DNA of 64,000 nucleotides from Magicicada septendecula (Eukaryota; Arthropoda; Insecta; Hemiptera; Cicadidae), in NCBI GenBank assembly GCA_034769895.1, contig CM068367.1, positions 692,344,268 through 692,408,267 on the forward strand. Direction: 5' to 3'. A program made the translations under genes and the position numbers. The notes under the pieces are model-generated. The model was not told the DNA's origin and ran no database searches. It saw only the letters and a program-made list of their open reading frames with translations. Of this stretch, positions 10,499 through 23,275 are shown in pieces; positions within the stretch are counted from its first letter, which is position 1, and every line of letters starts with the position of its first letter.

Positions 10499-12336
10499 CT
10501 GTTTTCTGAGATGAGAGGTGTCAATGTTTCCGCCTCTCCGCAATCGCCACTTATGAATTATAATAACTGACGTTTTTATAAAGTATAAATAAAGGATTTT
10601 TCTATTTTTTGTTATTTTGTTTTACTCAATCTAAATAGAAATCGAGAGTGTGTGATTTGAGGTCAAGGAGTGAAGTTGTTCAGCCTTATGAAGAAGAGAG
10701 AGTAAGTATCAATTATTTACCCTCAGTTTAGCCGATTTCGGATTTCTTCTGTTTTTTGTGCTGAAATTGATTACACCTACCCACTACAAAAAAATTATAA
10801 CACTTTATTATTCAAGATTATTTTTCAATAATATTATGTATTTATATTATTGGTTTTTGTTTCCTGCCACCAAAACACAAGTATTACAATTGCTCTTTCC
10901 TTCAATAAAACATAATCTCGACTTAACAGAGTAAACATGGAATAGTCTAAAGAGAAAAACATATATGGTTTTGTTTCATAATTTTACACTATTAAAAAAA
11001 ACATCAATTAATATATAATTCTTAATAATTCCCCAGGGTTCAGGGTAAGTTCTTTTTGTTACGAGAGTGTCAGAAATGGATAATTACTAAGCTTTACAAA
11101 TACCGAAAACAATTAAATAAATTGGTTATTTTTCGTTTAGTATGTAGTTCCAGGAATGTCCGTAAGAGTGCAGCGTGCGTTTGTTTATTTTAAAAAACAT
11201 ATGTTTAGATGACTATTTTATTTTCGATCTCAGCGTTCGGAATGTGTTTTCTTCTTGAATTATTACAAAAAAATGTTTATATTACCTCGCTCCGTATGGT
11301 TCTTACTGGATTGAAGCTTTTTCTGTGGTGAGGTCCGTCTTGCGTTATAATTTTCTTACCGTTTGGCGAATTCTCAAACGTCAATTAGAACTAGGCCGAA
11401 ACCATGTTGGCTCATCAGAATGTCTTCTTTCACTGTTTATTAATGAATATAACCATTTAATTTGGATAAATCATGGATGATTTTGAAGTGTTCATGCGGC
11501 TAGTTAATTTTGTATCAATTTGCACTCCTCTCAAGTTCCGAAAAGGTTATTTTTTATTATAAATGTAGTAGCATCATTTCTCAACTCTACCGTTTTAGTT
11601 CAAAATTTTTATTCTTAACAATACTTGTTATTTTCATCACTCTTAGTAACACATAGTATTTTTATTATACAGGCAGTTTGTAATTATTATAAATTTATAT
11701 TTTATTTATGGAAAAATAATTCCTTTCCATTCCGGTTTCTTTACTAATTTAGTTTACATAATAAGTTTTGGTTCATTTTCTTATGACATTGTATATAAGT
11801 ATTTGATAATTTTATTATCTTTAAATAAATTTATATATTATTTATTTAGTCTCTCATAGTATTCCTACACGGCACTACTTCCTGTTGCCATTTCCTTCAT
11901 AGGATTATTTTAATTTTTTATTATCTTTTGGTATTTAGATTTTTATGTCTTTTAAAACTAACCCTGGGCTATCCTATATTACAACACAAATACCCTTTTC
12001 AAAAATATAACATTAACTTATGTATAACAATTGGCCGTTCATACAATATAAATATTACAATAAATAAACAAAATTACAAAATCAGTTATTAGTATTATAG
12101 CATACTCTCATAGTTTCACAATTTCCAAACACACAGCACAGTTTGGCAATAAGTTACCATCACTTTTATTTTTTACCACAATGGGTACACTAGAACTCAC
12201 TTTGCACCATATATCACTCGAATTGTTTATCATGTTGAGTGATATAATTTAATTTTGAGCGAGCCATAGGTCACCCATTTCTGACATTGATGTTATTATG
12301 ATTTAGTTTATTGGGACAGGGTTATGTAACGTTACA
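10412..12336 (-). repeat. LTR 3 of element A
   Basis: 1925 bp, same termini as LTR 1. No private change noticed. Confidence 0.75.
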
Positions 12337-13611
12337 TAAAGCCCCCCCACTAGAACAAATTTATTTTAGTTTAACTCGTTTATTAAAAATAAATTGTTGA
12401 TTATTTCCATTCACCTAATAGTCTTCTTTATCTTCATAATAGTGTTTTATTTCTGACTGATTATAAACTGACTGGTAATTCCGACTGGTGGTAATTGCTG
12501 TTTTCTTATTTTACTCTCTCTCTCTCTTGGAGGCCAATTCATCAATTATTCATTTCTGGGTAGTGGTACTTCCACATTTTATTTGATAAGGACTGGTCAC
12601 ACTAATCATATTAAACTTGTTTTAACACTCATTTCTATTTACTTTTATATACTCGCTTTATCAATTAAGCTTCTGTCTGCTATCTTCCTTCTATTTTCTT
12701 TATCTATACTTCTGGAATCCAATATCACTCCTTTCAGCTATTTTATAATTATTATCCGTTAAATATTCAATTTCCCTAACATTTTTCCCTATCCTGTGCG
12801 GTGGTTCCAGTCGGGTGGCCACTCTGGGTCCATACACCGCTGTCCATCCTTACACCTTCTGAGACCAGGGGAACATCATCCCTGCTCATAAAAATTATTG
12901 CCGGAACATTTCTACGGTCAATACATAAAAATAAAAAAATTATAAGTAGTAGTCAATTAGCGACTAGTACCAAACACTTTTGGGATTCTTCATACTGTAG
13001 CTGTTTGTATTTATTTATATATTTATTCTTCTCCTTGATTCCTTCTTCTTTTCCATTGACTAATAGCATATAACATCATTGATAGGCCTTATGTTAAAAT
13101 TCTTTTGACTTCACTTCTTGTGACATATTTCTCCGTATCATTTCTTCTTATATAATCTTCAATTCCGAGAAATTCTAATTATTGTATTAATTATCATCCT
13201 CCTTCAGTTTCATTGGAGTCATTAAATTATTCTTTATTCTTCTTATCTGAGCACATTACCATCAATTGTTTTTATTCATTTATTCCTCTGTTTGTTACCA
13301 TAAAATATTATTTTTCCTATTAGTCCATTTTAAATCAGTTCTTTATAAATATTATTTAATCATCTGTTCTCTTTTTCTTGGTGGTTTGTTGTTTGTTAAA
13401 TTATATGGTTTCAAAATAACTTGAGTAAGATGTCCTTACATGCTTTTAGAATTTTGGGGTTTTTATTCTCTTTATTTTAAATTATATGGTTTCAAAATAA
13501 CTTGAGTAAGATGTCCTTACGTGCTTTTAGAATTTTGGGGTATTATTACAATGGGTTGCTTGGTCCTGTATCCATAAAATCCGTCCCTTTTCTGGTTTGT
13601 TTGGAGTCTGT
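12337..13611. other. Polypurine tract and non-coding spacer, unit 3 (long form)
   Basis: It is 2 bp longer than its neighbours through one extra TC in the TC run near 12515-12526. That shift breaks the spurious plus-strand frame seen in the other units. Private variant: C at 13112. The 81-bp duplication starts at 13396. Confidence 0.6.
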
Positions 13612-15024
13612 TTAACCGTGGTCCATTATTTCAGGTACTCCATTTACTCGGATTACTGGGGTGTTCGGAATTAATTCTCTCCTTGATAATCTTCTTACCA
13701 TCCGGCTCTCCCACTTTGCTGCTATGAAACTTTCACTTAAGTACCGGTCTTCCGTCATAATTCGTTCCTTTTTAACTAACCAGTATTGTACCTCCTCTAA
13801 CATAACATAGTTGCTCATATTTAATCTCATTCCATTCCCTTTTACCTCTGGATTATTTACCAAATATTTGAATGTTGTATTCCGTCTTGAAGATACGACT
13901 GATATTGTCTGATACCCTTCCATCGTTGACACATTTAACTGGGATGTAAACTTAATTAACTCCCTCTGTTCGTTAATTGAGAGGTTGAATACGTTAATTA
14001 ATCCACCTGCAATCATCTCCCATTCTTCCTTGGTATTTATTATTCTCTTTCTACATGTTTTTATTATTTTCTTGGTCTTCTTTTCCACGGTTTGAACATC
14101 CTTTTTGTTGTGGCTATTTTTATTTTCCGATGGCATTACCCCTTGGTATTCTGTAATTTCTATTTCCTTCCTACTCTCTTCTGTATTCGGACTTACTTTA
14201 ATACCTTCTGAAGTGCTGTCTGATGTTTCATCCAAATTCTTGACACTATGGTCCATTTGTTTATTTGTCTCCTCCTTGTATGTATCTGCTTTTTGGATAC
14301 GCGTATTAACATTTTCAAACTTCTCTCCGAAAGTTTCCCATATCTCCTTATTGAAATTCTCCATTTTACCCTCAAATTGTTTTAAATTCTTATTATTCTC
14401 TTCAAATTTTGCATTCATCTCTTCTCTTTGTCCTTCAACAATTTCTTTCAGTTCATTGTATTGTTCATTCATGGTTTGTTTGATATTTCCATGAATGGTT
14501 TCTATTTTTTCATTTAGTTGTTTGACTAAACTTTCCTGAATGCTATCTATTTTCTCATTGGTCTGTCTATTTTGTTCCTCCTGCTTCTTAAAATTCTCCT
14601 TATTTTCCTCATTGGTTTGTTTTAAGTTTTCCTCCTGTTTTCTAAAATTTTCATCTATTTTGTTATTGGTTTGCTTTGAAGTTTCCTCCTGTTTTCTAAA
14701 ATTTTCTTTATTTTCCTCATTGGTTCGCTTATTATCTTCCTGGATCTTGTTATTCCCTTCCATTATAATTCTTAACATCTCCTGTATGCTTATATCTTCT
14801 TTTTGGTTGGATTTATCTGGTTGATCCCCTTGGGCATCCTCTTCAATTATCTCCGTTTCCGTATCCATAACTACTTCGGTTTCTTCTGTATCACCTGTCT
14901 GTTGGTCCATTTCACTGTCCGTGACTAATTCTATTTCTTGTTCCTGTCCACCTTCTTCAATCTCCTTTTCTTCTGCCCTTTTCTTCGATTTGCCTCGGGT
15001 ATTATGCATTTCTTGTTTTCTCAT
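13612..15024 (-). CDS. Coiled-coil Gag-like protein of element A, copy 3
   Basis: 470 aa, intact. The protein is identical to copy 2 (Ile290, Thr383). Confidence 0.75.
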   Translation of the reverse strand: MRKQEMHNTRGKSKKRAEEKEIEEGGQEQEIELVTDSEMDQQTGDTEETEVVMDTETEIIEEDAQGDQPDKSNQKEDISIQEMLRIIMEGNNKIQEDNKRTNEENKENFRKQEETSKQTNNKIDENFRKQEENLKQTNEENKENFKKQEEQNRQTNEKIDSIQESLVKQLNEKIETIHGNIKQTMNEQYNELKEIVEGQREEMNAKFEENNKNLKQFEGKMENFNKEIWETFGEKFENVNTRIQKADTYKEETNKQMDHSVKNLDETSDSTSEGIKVSPNTEESRKEIEITEYQGVMPSENKNSHNKKDVQTVEKKTKKIIKTCRKRIINTKEEWEMIAGGLINVFNLSINEQRELIKFTSQLNVSTMEGYQTISVVSSRRNTTFKYLVNNPEVKGNGMRLNMSNYVMLEEVQYWLVKKERIMTEDRYLSESFIAAKWESRMVRRLSRRELIPNTPVIRVNGVPEIMDHG

Positions 15025-15101
15025 AACTGCCAACGATAATTAGATTTTTTGATATATATTTTTATTAAATATCAAAATTCTTTTCTAATTACCGCCCTTT
15101 T

Positions 15102-15332
15102 ACGTTGAGCGCCAATCTTGTGACGTAAAAGGTCTAATCGCTGTTGTTCAAGCCCCGCGATGGAAGCCAATCTTGTGACGTACTGTTTTTGTTCGAGAGG
15201 CGGAGTAGAGTTATTTTATATGCCCCACGTTGTATGCGTCAATCTTGTAACGTACTTCTTTTGATGAGGTCTTAGCGAAACATACACCTTTAGTCAAGCC
15301 CCAAATGTTGGGTTCTCCAATTCTGTAATGTA
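15102..15332 (-). repeat. LTR-end/primer-binding modules, unit 4
   Basis: Four modules, same layout as unit 1. Confidence 0.63.
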
Positions 15333-17170
15333 CTGTTTTCTGAGATGAGAGGTGTCAATGTTTCCGCCTCTCCGCAATCGCCACTTATGAATTATAATAA
15401 CTGACGTTTTTATAAAGTATAAATAAAGGATTTTTCTATTTTTTGTTATTTTGTTTTACTCAATCTAAATAGAAATCGAGAGTGTGTGATTTGAGGTCAA
15501 GGAGTGAAGTTGTTCAGCCTTATGAAGAAGAGAGAGTAAGTATCAATTATTTACCCTCAGTTTAGCCGATTTCGGATTTCTTCTGTTTTTTGTGCTGAAA
15601 TTGATTACACCTACCCACTACAAAAAAATTATAACACTTTATTATTCAAGATTATTTTTCAATAATATTATGTATTTATATTATTGGTTTTTGTTTCCTG
15701 CCACCAAAACACAAGTATTACAATTGCTCTTTCCTTCAATAAAACATAATCTCGACTTAACAGAGTAAACATGGAATAGTCTAAAGAGAAAAACATATAT
15801 GGTTTTGTTTCATAATTTTACACTATTAAAAAAAACATCAATTAATATATAATTCTTAATAATTCCCCAGGGTTCAGGGTAAGTTCTTTTTGTTACGAGA
15901 GTGTCAGAAATGGATAATTACTAAGCTTTACAAATACCGAAAACAATTAAATAAATTGGTTATTTTTCGTTTAGTATGTAGTTCCAGGAATGTCCGTAAG
16001 AGTGCAGCGTGCGTTTGTTTATTTTAAAAAACATATGTTTAGATGACTATTTTATTTTCGATCTCAGCGTTCGGAATGTGTTTTCTTCTTGAATTATTAC
16101 AAAAAAATGTTTATATTACCTCGCTCCGTATGGTTCTTACTGGATTGAAGCTTTTTCTGTGGTGAGGTCCGTCTTGCGTTATAATTTTCTTACCGTTTGG
16201 CGAATTCTCAAACGTCAATTAGAACTAGGCCGAAACCATGTTGGCTCATCAGAATGTCTTCTTTCACTGTTTATTAATGAATATAACCATTTAATTTGGA
16301 TAAATCATGGATGATTTTGAAGTGTTCATGCGGCTAGTTAATTTTGTATCAATTTGCACTCCTCTCAAGTTCCGAAAAGGTTATTTTTTATTATAAATGT
16401 AGTAGCATCATTTCTCAACTCTACCGTTTTAGTTCAAAATTTTTATTCTTAACAATACTTGTTATTTTCATCACTCTTAGTAACACATAGTATTTTTATT
16501 ATACAGGCAGTTTGTAATTATTATAAATTTATATTTTATTTATGGAAAAATAATTCCTTTCCATTCCGGTTTCTTTACTAATTTAGTTTACATAATAAGT
16601 TTTGGTTCATTTTCTTATGACATTGTATATAAGTATTTGATAATTTTATTATCTTTAAATAAATTTATATATTATTTATTTAGTCTCTCATAGTATTCCT
16701 ACACGGCACTACTTCCTGTTGCCATTTCCTTCATAGGATTATTTTAATTTTTTATTATCTTTTGGTATTTAGATTTTTATGTCTTTTAAAACTAACCCTG
16801 GGCTATCCTATATTACAACACAAATACCCTTTTCAAAAATATAACATTAACTTATGTATAACAATTGGCCGTTCATACAATATAAATATTACAATAAATA
16901 AACAAAATTACAAAATCAGTTATTAGTATTATAGCATACTCTCATAGTTTCACAATTTCCAAACACACAGCACAGTTTGGCAATAAGTTACCATCACTTT
17001 TATTTTTTACCACAATGGGTACACTAGAACTCACTTTGCACCATATATCACTCGAATTGTTTATCATGTTGAGTGATATAATTTAATTTTGAGCGAGCCA
17101 TAGGTCACCCATTTCTGACATTGATGTTATTATGATTTAGTTTATTGGGACAGGGTTATGTAACGTTACA
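15246..17170 (-). repeat. LTR 4 of element A
   Basis: 1925 bp, same termini as LTR 1. No private change noticed. Confidence 0.75.
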
Positions 17171-18443
17171 TAAAGCCCCCCCACTAGAACAAATTTATTT
17201 TAGTTTAACTCGTTTATTAAAAATAAATTGTTGATTATTTCCATTCACCTAATAGTCTTCTTTATCTTCATAATAGTGTTTTATTTCTGACTGATTATAA
17301 ACTGACTGGTAATTCCGACTGGTGGTAATTGCTGTTTTCTTATTTTACTCTCTCTCTCTTGGAGGCCAATTCATCAATTATTCATTTCTGGGTAGTGGTA
17401 CTTCCACATTTTATTTGATAAGGACTGGTCACACTAATCATATTAAACTTGTTTTAACACTCATTTCTATTTACTTTTATATACTCGCTTTATCAATTAA
17501 GCTTCTGTCTGCTATCTTCCTTCTATTTTCTTTATCTATACTTCTGGAATCCAATATCACTCCTTTCAGCTATTTTATAATTATTATCCGTTAAATATTC
17601 AATTTCCCTAACATTTTTCCCTATCCTGTGCGGTGGTTCCAGTCGGGTGGCCACTCTGGGTCCATACACCGCTGTCCATCCTTACACCTTCTGAGACCAG
17701 GGGAACATCATCCCTGCTCATAAAAATTATTGCCGGAACATTTCTACGGTCAATACATAAAAATAAAAAAATTATAAGTAGTAGTCAATTAGCGACTAGT
17801 ACCAAACACTTTTGGGATTCTTCATACTGTAGCTGTTTGTATTTATTTATATATTTATTCTTCTCCTTGATTCCTTCTTCTTTTCCATTGACTAATAGCA
17901 TATAACATCATTGATAGGCCTTATGTTAAAATTCTTTTGACTTTACTTCTTGTGACATATTTCTCCGTATCATTTCTTCTTATATAATCTTCAATTCCGA
18001 GAAATTCTAATTATTGTATTAATTATCATCCTCCTTCAGTTTCATTGGAGTCATTAAATTATTCTTTATTCTTCTTATCTGAGCACATTACCATCAATTG
18101 TTTTTATTCATTTATTCCTCTGTTTGTTACCATAAAATATTATTTTTCCTATTAGTCCATTTTAAATCAGTTCTTTATAAATATTATTTAATCATCTGTT
18201 CTCTTTTTCTTGGTGGTTTGTTGTTTGTTAAATTATATGGTTTCAAAATAACTTGAGTAAGATGTCCTTACATGCTTTTAGAATTTTGGGGTTTTTATTC
18301 TCTTTATTTTAAATTATATGGTTTCAAAATAACTTGAGTAAGATGTCCTTACGTGCTTTTAGAATTTTGGGGTATTATTACAATGGGTTGCTTGGTCCTG
18401 TATCCATAAAATCCGTCCCTTTTCTGGTTTGTTTGGAGTCTGT
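17171..18443. other. Polypurine tract and non-coding spacer, unit 4 (long form)
   Basis: The polypurine tract is at 17171-17186 and the 81-bp duplication starts at 18228. Nothing else is recognised. Confidence 0.6.
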
Positions 18444-19856
18444 TTAACCGTGGTCCATTATTTCAGGTACTCCATTTACTCGGATTACTGGGGTGTTCGG
18501 AATTAATTCTCTCCTTGATAATCTTCTTACCATCCGGCTCTCCCACTTTGCTGCTATGAAACTTTCACTTAAGTACCGGTCTTCCGTCATAATTCGTTCC
18601 TTTTTAACTAACCAGTATTGTACCTCCTCTAACATAACATAGTTGCTCATATTTAATCTCATTCCATTCCCTTTTACCTCTGGATTATTTACCAAATATT
18701 TGAATGTTGTATTCCGTCTTGAAGATACGACTGATATTGTCTGATACCCTTCCATCGTTGACACATTTAACTGGGATGTAAACTTAATTAACTCCCTCTG
18801 TTCGTTAATTGAGAGGTTGAATACGTTAATTAATCCACCTGCAATCATCTCCCATTCTTCCTTGGTATTTATTATTCTCTTTCTACATGTTTTTATTATT
18901 TTCTTGGTCTTCTTTTCCACGGTTTGAACATCCTTTTTGTTGTGGCTATTTTTATTTTCCGATGGCATTACCCCTTGGTATTCTGTAAATTCTATTTCCT
19001 TCCTACTCTCTTCTGTATTCGGACTTACTTTAATACCTTCTGAAGTGCTGTCTGATGTTTCATCCAAATTCTTGACACTATGGTCCATTTGTTTATTTGT
19101 CTCCTCCTTGTATGTATCTGCTTTTTGGATACGCGTATTAACATTTTCAAACTTCTCTCCGAAAGTTTCCCATATCTCCTTATTGAAATTCTCCATTTTA
19201 CCCTCAAATTGTTTTAAATTCTTATTATTCTCTTCAAATTTTGCATTCATCTCTTCTCTTTGTCCTTCAACAATTTCTTTCAGTTCATTGTATTGTTCAT
19301 TCATGGTTTGTTTGATATTTCCATGAATGGTTTCTATTTTTTCATTTAGTTGTTTGACTAAACTTTCCTGAATGCTATCTATTTTCTCATTGGTCTGTCT
19401 ATTTTGTTCCTCCTGCTTCTTAAAATTCTCCTTATTTTCCTCATTGGTTTGTTTTAAGTTTTCCTCCTGTTTTCTAAAATTTTCATCTATTTTGTTATTG
19501 GTTTGCTTTGAAGTTTCCTCCTGTTTTCTAAAATTTTCTTTATTTCCCTCATTGGTTCGCTTATTATCTTCCTGGATCTTGTTATTCCCTTCCATTATAA
19601 TTCTTAACATCTCCTGTATGCTTATATCTTCTTTTTGGTTGGATTTATCTGGTTGATCCCCTTGGGCATCCTCTTCAATTATCTCCGTTTCCGTATCCAT
19701 AACTACTTCGGTTTCTTCTGTATCACCTGTCTGTTGGTCCATTTCACTGTCCGTGACTAATTCTATTTCTTGTTCCTGTCCACCTTCTTCAATCTCCTTT
19801 TCTTCTGCCCTTTTCTTCGATTTGCCTCGGGTATTATGCATTTCTTGTTTTCTCAT
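18444..19856 (-). CDS. Coiled-coil Gag-like protein of element A, copy 4
   Basis: 470 aa, intact, with Ile290Phe and Lys383Thr. It also carries the private change Glu104Gly in the first 18-residue coiled-coil repeat. Confidence 0.75.
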   Translation of the reverse strand: MRKQEMHNTRGKSKKRAEEKEIEEGGQEQEIELVTDSEMDQQTGDTEETEVVMDTETEIIEEDAQGDQPDKSNQKEDISIQEMLRIIMEGNNKIQEDNKRTNEGNKENFRKQEETSKQTNNKIDENFRKQEENLKQTNEENKENFKKQEEQNRQTNEKIDSIQESLVKQLNEKIETIHGNIKQTMNEQYNELKEIVEGQREEMNAKFEENNKNLKQFEGKMENFNKEIWETFGEKFENVNTRIQKADTYKEETNKQMDHSVKNLDETSDSTSEGIKVSPNTEESRKEIEFTEYQGVMPSENKNSHNKKDVQTVEKKTKKIIKTCRKRIINTKEEWEMIAGGLINVFNLSINEQRELIKFTSQLNVSTMEGYQTISVVSSRRNTTFKYLVNNPEVKGNGMRLNMSNYVMLEEVQYWLVKKERIMTEDRYLSESFIAAKWESRMVRRLSRRELIPNTPVIRVNGVPEIMDHG

Positions 19857-19933
19857 AACTGCCAACGATAATTAGATTTTTTGATATATATTTTTATTAA
19901 ATATCAAAATTCTTTTCTAATTACCGCCCTTTT

Positions 19934-20164
19934 ACGTTGAGCGCCAATCTTGTGACGTAAAAGGTCTAATCGCTGTTGTTCAAGCCCCGCGATGGAAGCC
20001 AATCTTGTGACGTACTGTTTTTGTTCGAGAGGCGGAGTAGAGTTATTTTATATGCCCCACGTTGTATGCGTCAATCTTGTAACGTACTTCTTTTGATGAG
20101 GTCTTAGCGAAACATACACCTTTAGTCAAGCCCCAAATGTTGGGTTCTCCAATTCTGTAATGTA
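19934..20164 (-). repeat. LTR-end/primer-binding modules, unit 5
   Basis: Four modules, same layout as unit 1. Confidence 0.63.
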
Positions 20165-22002
20165 CTGTTTTCTGAGATGAGAGGTGTCAATGTTTCCGCC
20201 TCTCCGCAATCGCCACTTATGAATTATAATAACTGACGTTTTTATAAAGTATAAATAAAGGATTTTTCTATTTTTTGTTATTTTGTTTTACTCAATCTAA
20301 ATAGAAATCGAGAGTGTGTGATTTGAGGTCAAGGAGTGAAGTTGTTCAGCCTTATGAAGAAGAGAGAGTAAGTATCAATTATTTACCCTCAGTTTAGCCG
20401 ATTTCGGATTTCTTCTGTTTTTTGTGCTGAAATTGATTACACCTACCCACTACAAAAAAATTATAACACTTTATTATTCAAGATTATTTTTCAATAATAT
20501 TATGTATTTATATTATTGGTTTTTGTTTCCTGCCACCAAAACACAAGTATTACAATTGCTCTTTCCTTCAATAAAACATAATCTCGACTTAACAGAGTAA
20601 ACATGGAATAGTCTAAAGAGAAAAACATATATGGTTTTGTTTCATAATTTTACACTATTAAAAAAAACATCAATTAATATATAATTCTTAATAATTCCCC
20701 AGGGTTCAGGGTAAGTTCTTTTTGTTACGAGAGTGTCAGAAATGGATAATTACTAAGCTTTACAAATACCGAAAACAATTAAATAAATTGGTTATTTTTC
20801 GTTTAGTATGTAGTTCCAGGAATGTCCGTAAGAGTGCAGCGTGCGTTTGTTTATTTTAAAAAACATATGTTTAGATGACTATTTTATTTTCGATCTCAGC
20901 GTTCGGAATGTGTTTTCTTCTTGAATTATTACAAAAAAATGTTTATATTACCTCGCTCCGTATGGTTCTTACTGGATTGAAGCTTTTTCTGTGGTGAGGT
21001 CCGTCTTGCGTTATAATTTTCTTACCGTTTGGCGAATTCTCAAACGTCAATTAGAACTAGGCCGAAACCATGTTGGCTCATCAGAATGTCTTCTTTCACT
21101 GTTTATTAATGAATATAACCATTTAATTTGGATAAATCATGGATGATTTTGAAGTGTTCATGCGGCTAGTTAATTTTGTATCAATTTGCACTCCTCTCAA
21201 GTTCCGAAAAGGTTATTTTTTATTATAAATGTAGTAGCATCATTTCTCAACTCTACCGTTTTAGTTCAAAATTTTTATTCTTAACAATACTTGTTATTTT
21301 CATCACTCTTAGTAACACATAGTATTTTTATTATACAGGCAGTTTGTAATTATTATAAATTTATATTTTATTTATGGAAAAATAATTCCTTTCCATTCCG
21401 GTTTCTTTACTAATTTAGTTTACATAATAAGTTTTGGTTCATTTTCTTATGACATTGTATATAAGTATTTGATAATTTTATTATCTTTAAATAAATTTAT
21501 ATATTATTTATTTAGTCTCTCATAGTATTCCTACACGGCACTACTTCCTGTTGCCATTTCCTTCATAGGATTATTTTAATTTTTTATTATCTTTTGGTAT
21601 TTAGATTTTTATGTCTTTTAAAACTAACCCTGGGCTATCCTATATTACAACACAAATACCCTTTTCAAAAATATAACATTAACTTATGTATAACAATTGG
21701 CCGTTCATACAATATAAATATTACAATAAATAAACAAAATTACAAAATCAGTTATTAGTATTATAGCATACTCTCATAGTTTCACAATTTCCAAACACAC
21801 AGCACAGTTTGGCAATAAGTTACCATCACTTTTATTTTTTACCACAATGGGTACACTAGAACTCACTTTGCACCATATATCACTCGAATTGTTTATCATG
21901 TTGAGTGATATAATTTAATTTTGAGCGAGCCATAGGTCACCCATTTCTGACATTGATGTTATTATGATTTAGTTTATTGGGACAGGGTTATGTAACGTTA
22001 CA
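20078..22002 (-). repeat. LTR 5 of element A
   Basis: 1925 bp, same termini as LTR 1. No private change noticed. Confidence 0.75.
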
Positions 22003-23275
22003 TAAAGCCCCCCCACTAGAACAAATTTATTTTAGTTTAACTCGTGTATTAAAAATAAATTGTTGATTATTTCCATTCACCTAATAGTCTTCTTTATCTT
22101 CATAATAGTGTTTTATTTCTGACTGATTATAAACTGACTGGTAATTCCGACTGGTGGTAATTGCTGTTTTCTTATTTTACTCTCTCTCTCTTGGAGGCCA
22201 ATTCATCAATTATTCATTTCTGGGTAGTGGTACTTCCACATTTTATTTGATAAGGACTGGTCACACTAATCATATTAAACTTGTTTTAACACTCATTTCT
22301 ATTTACTTTTATATACTCGCTTTATCAATTAAGCTTCTGTCTGCTATCTTCCTTCTATTTTCTTTATCTATACTTCTGGAATCCAATATCACTCCTTTCA
22401 GCTATTTTATAATTATTATCCGTTAAATATTCAATTTCCCTAACATTTTTCCCTATCCTGTGCGGTGGTTCCAGTCGGGTGGCCACTCTGGGTCCATACA
22501 CCGCTGTCCATCCTTACACCTTCTGAGACCAGGGGAACATCATCCCTGCTCATAAAAATTATTGCCGGAACATTTCTACGGTCAATACATAAAAATAAAA
22601 AAATTATAAGTAGTAGTCAATTAGCGACTAGTACCAAACACTTTTGGGATTCTTCATACTGTAGCTGTTTGTATTTATTTATATATTTATTCTTCTCCTT
22701 GATTCCTTCTTCTTTTCCATTGACTAATAGCATATAACATCATTGATAGGCCTTATGTTAAAATTCTTTTGACTTTACTTCTTGTGACATATTTCTCCGT
22801 ATCATTTCTTCTTATATAATCTTCAATTCCGAGAAATTCTAATTATTGTATTAATTATCATCCTCCTTCAGTTTCATTGGAGTCATTAAATTATTCTTTA
22901 TTCTTCTTATCTGAGCACATTACCATCAATTGTTTTTATTCATTTATTCCTCTGTTTGTTACCATAAAATATTATTTTTCCTATTAGTCCATTTTAAATC
23001 AGTTCTTTATAAATATTATTTAATCATCTGTTCTCTTTTTCTTGGTGGTTTGTTGTTTGTTAAATTATATGGTTTCAAAATAACTTGAGTAAGATGTCCT
23101 TACATGCTTTTAGAATTTTGGGGTTTTTATTCTCTTTATTTTAAATTATATGGTTTCAAAATAACTTGAGTAAGATGTCCTTACGTGCTTTTAGAATTTT
23201 GGGGTATTATTACAATGGGTTGCTTGGTCCTGTATCCATAAAATCCGTCCCTTTTCTGGTTTGTTTGGAGTCTGT
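22003..23275. other. Polypurine tract and non-coding spacer, unit 5 (long form)
   Basis: Private variant: G at 22046. The 81-bp duplication starts at 23060. Confidence 0.6.
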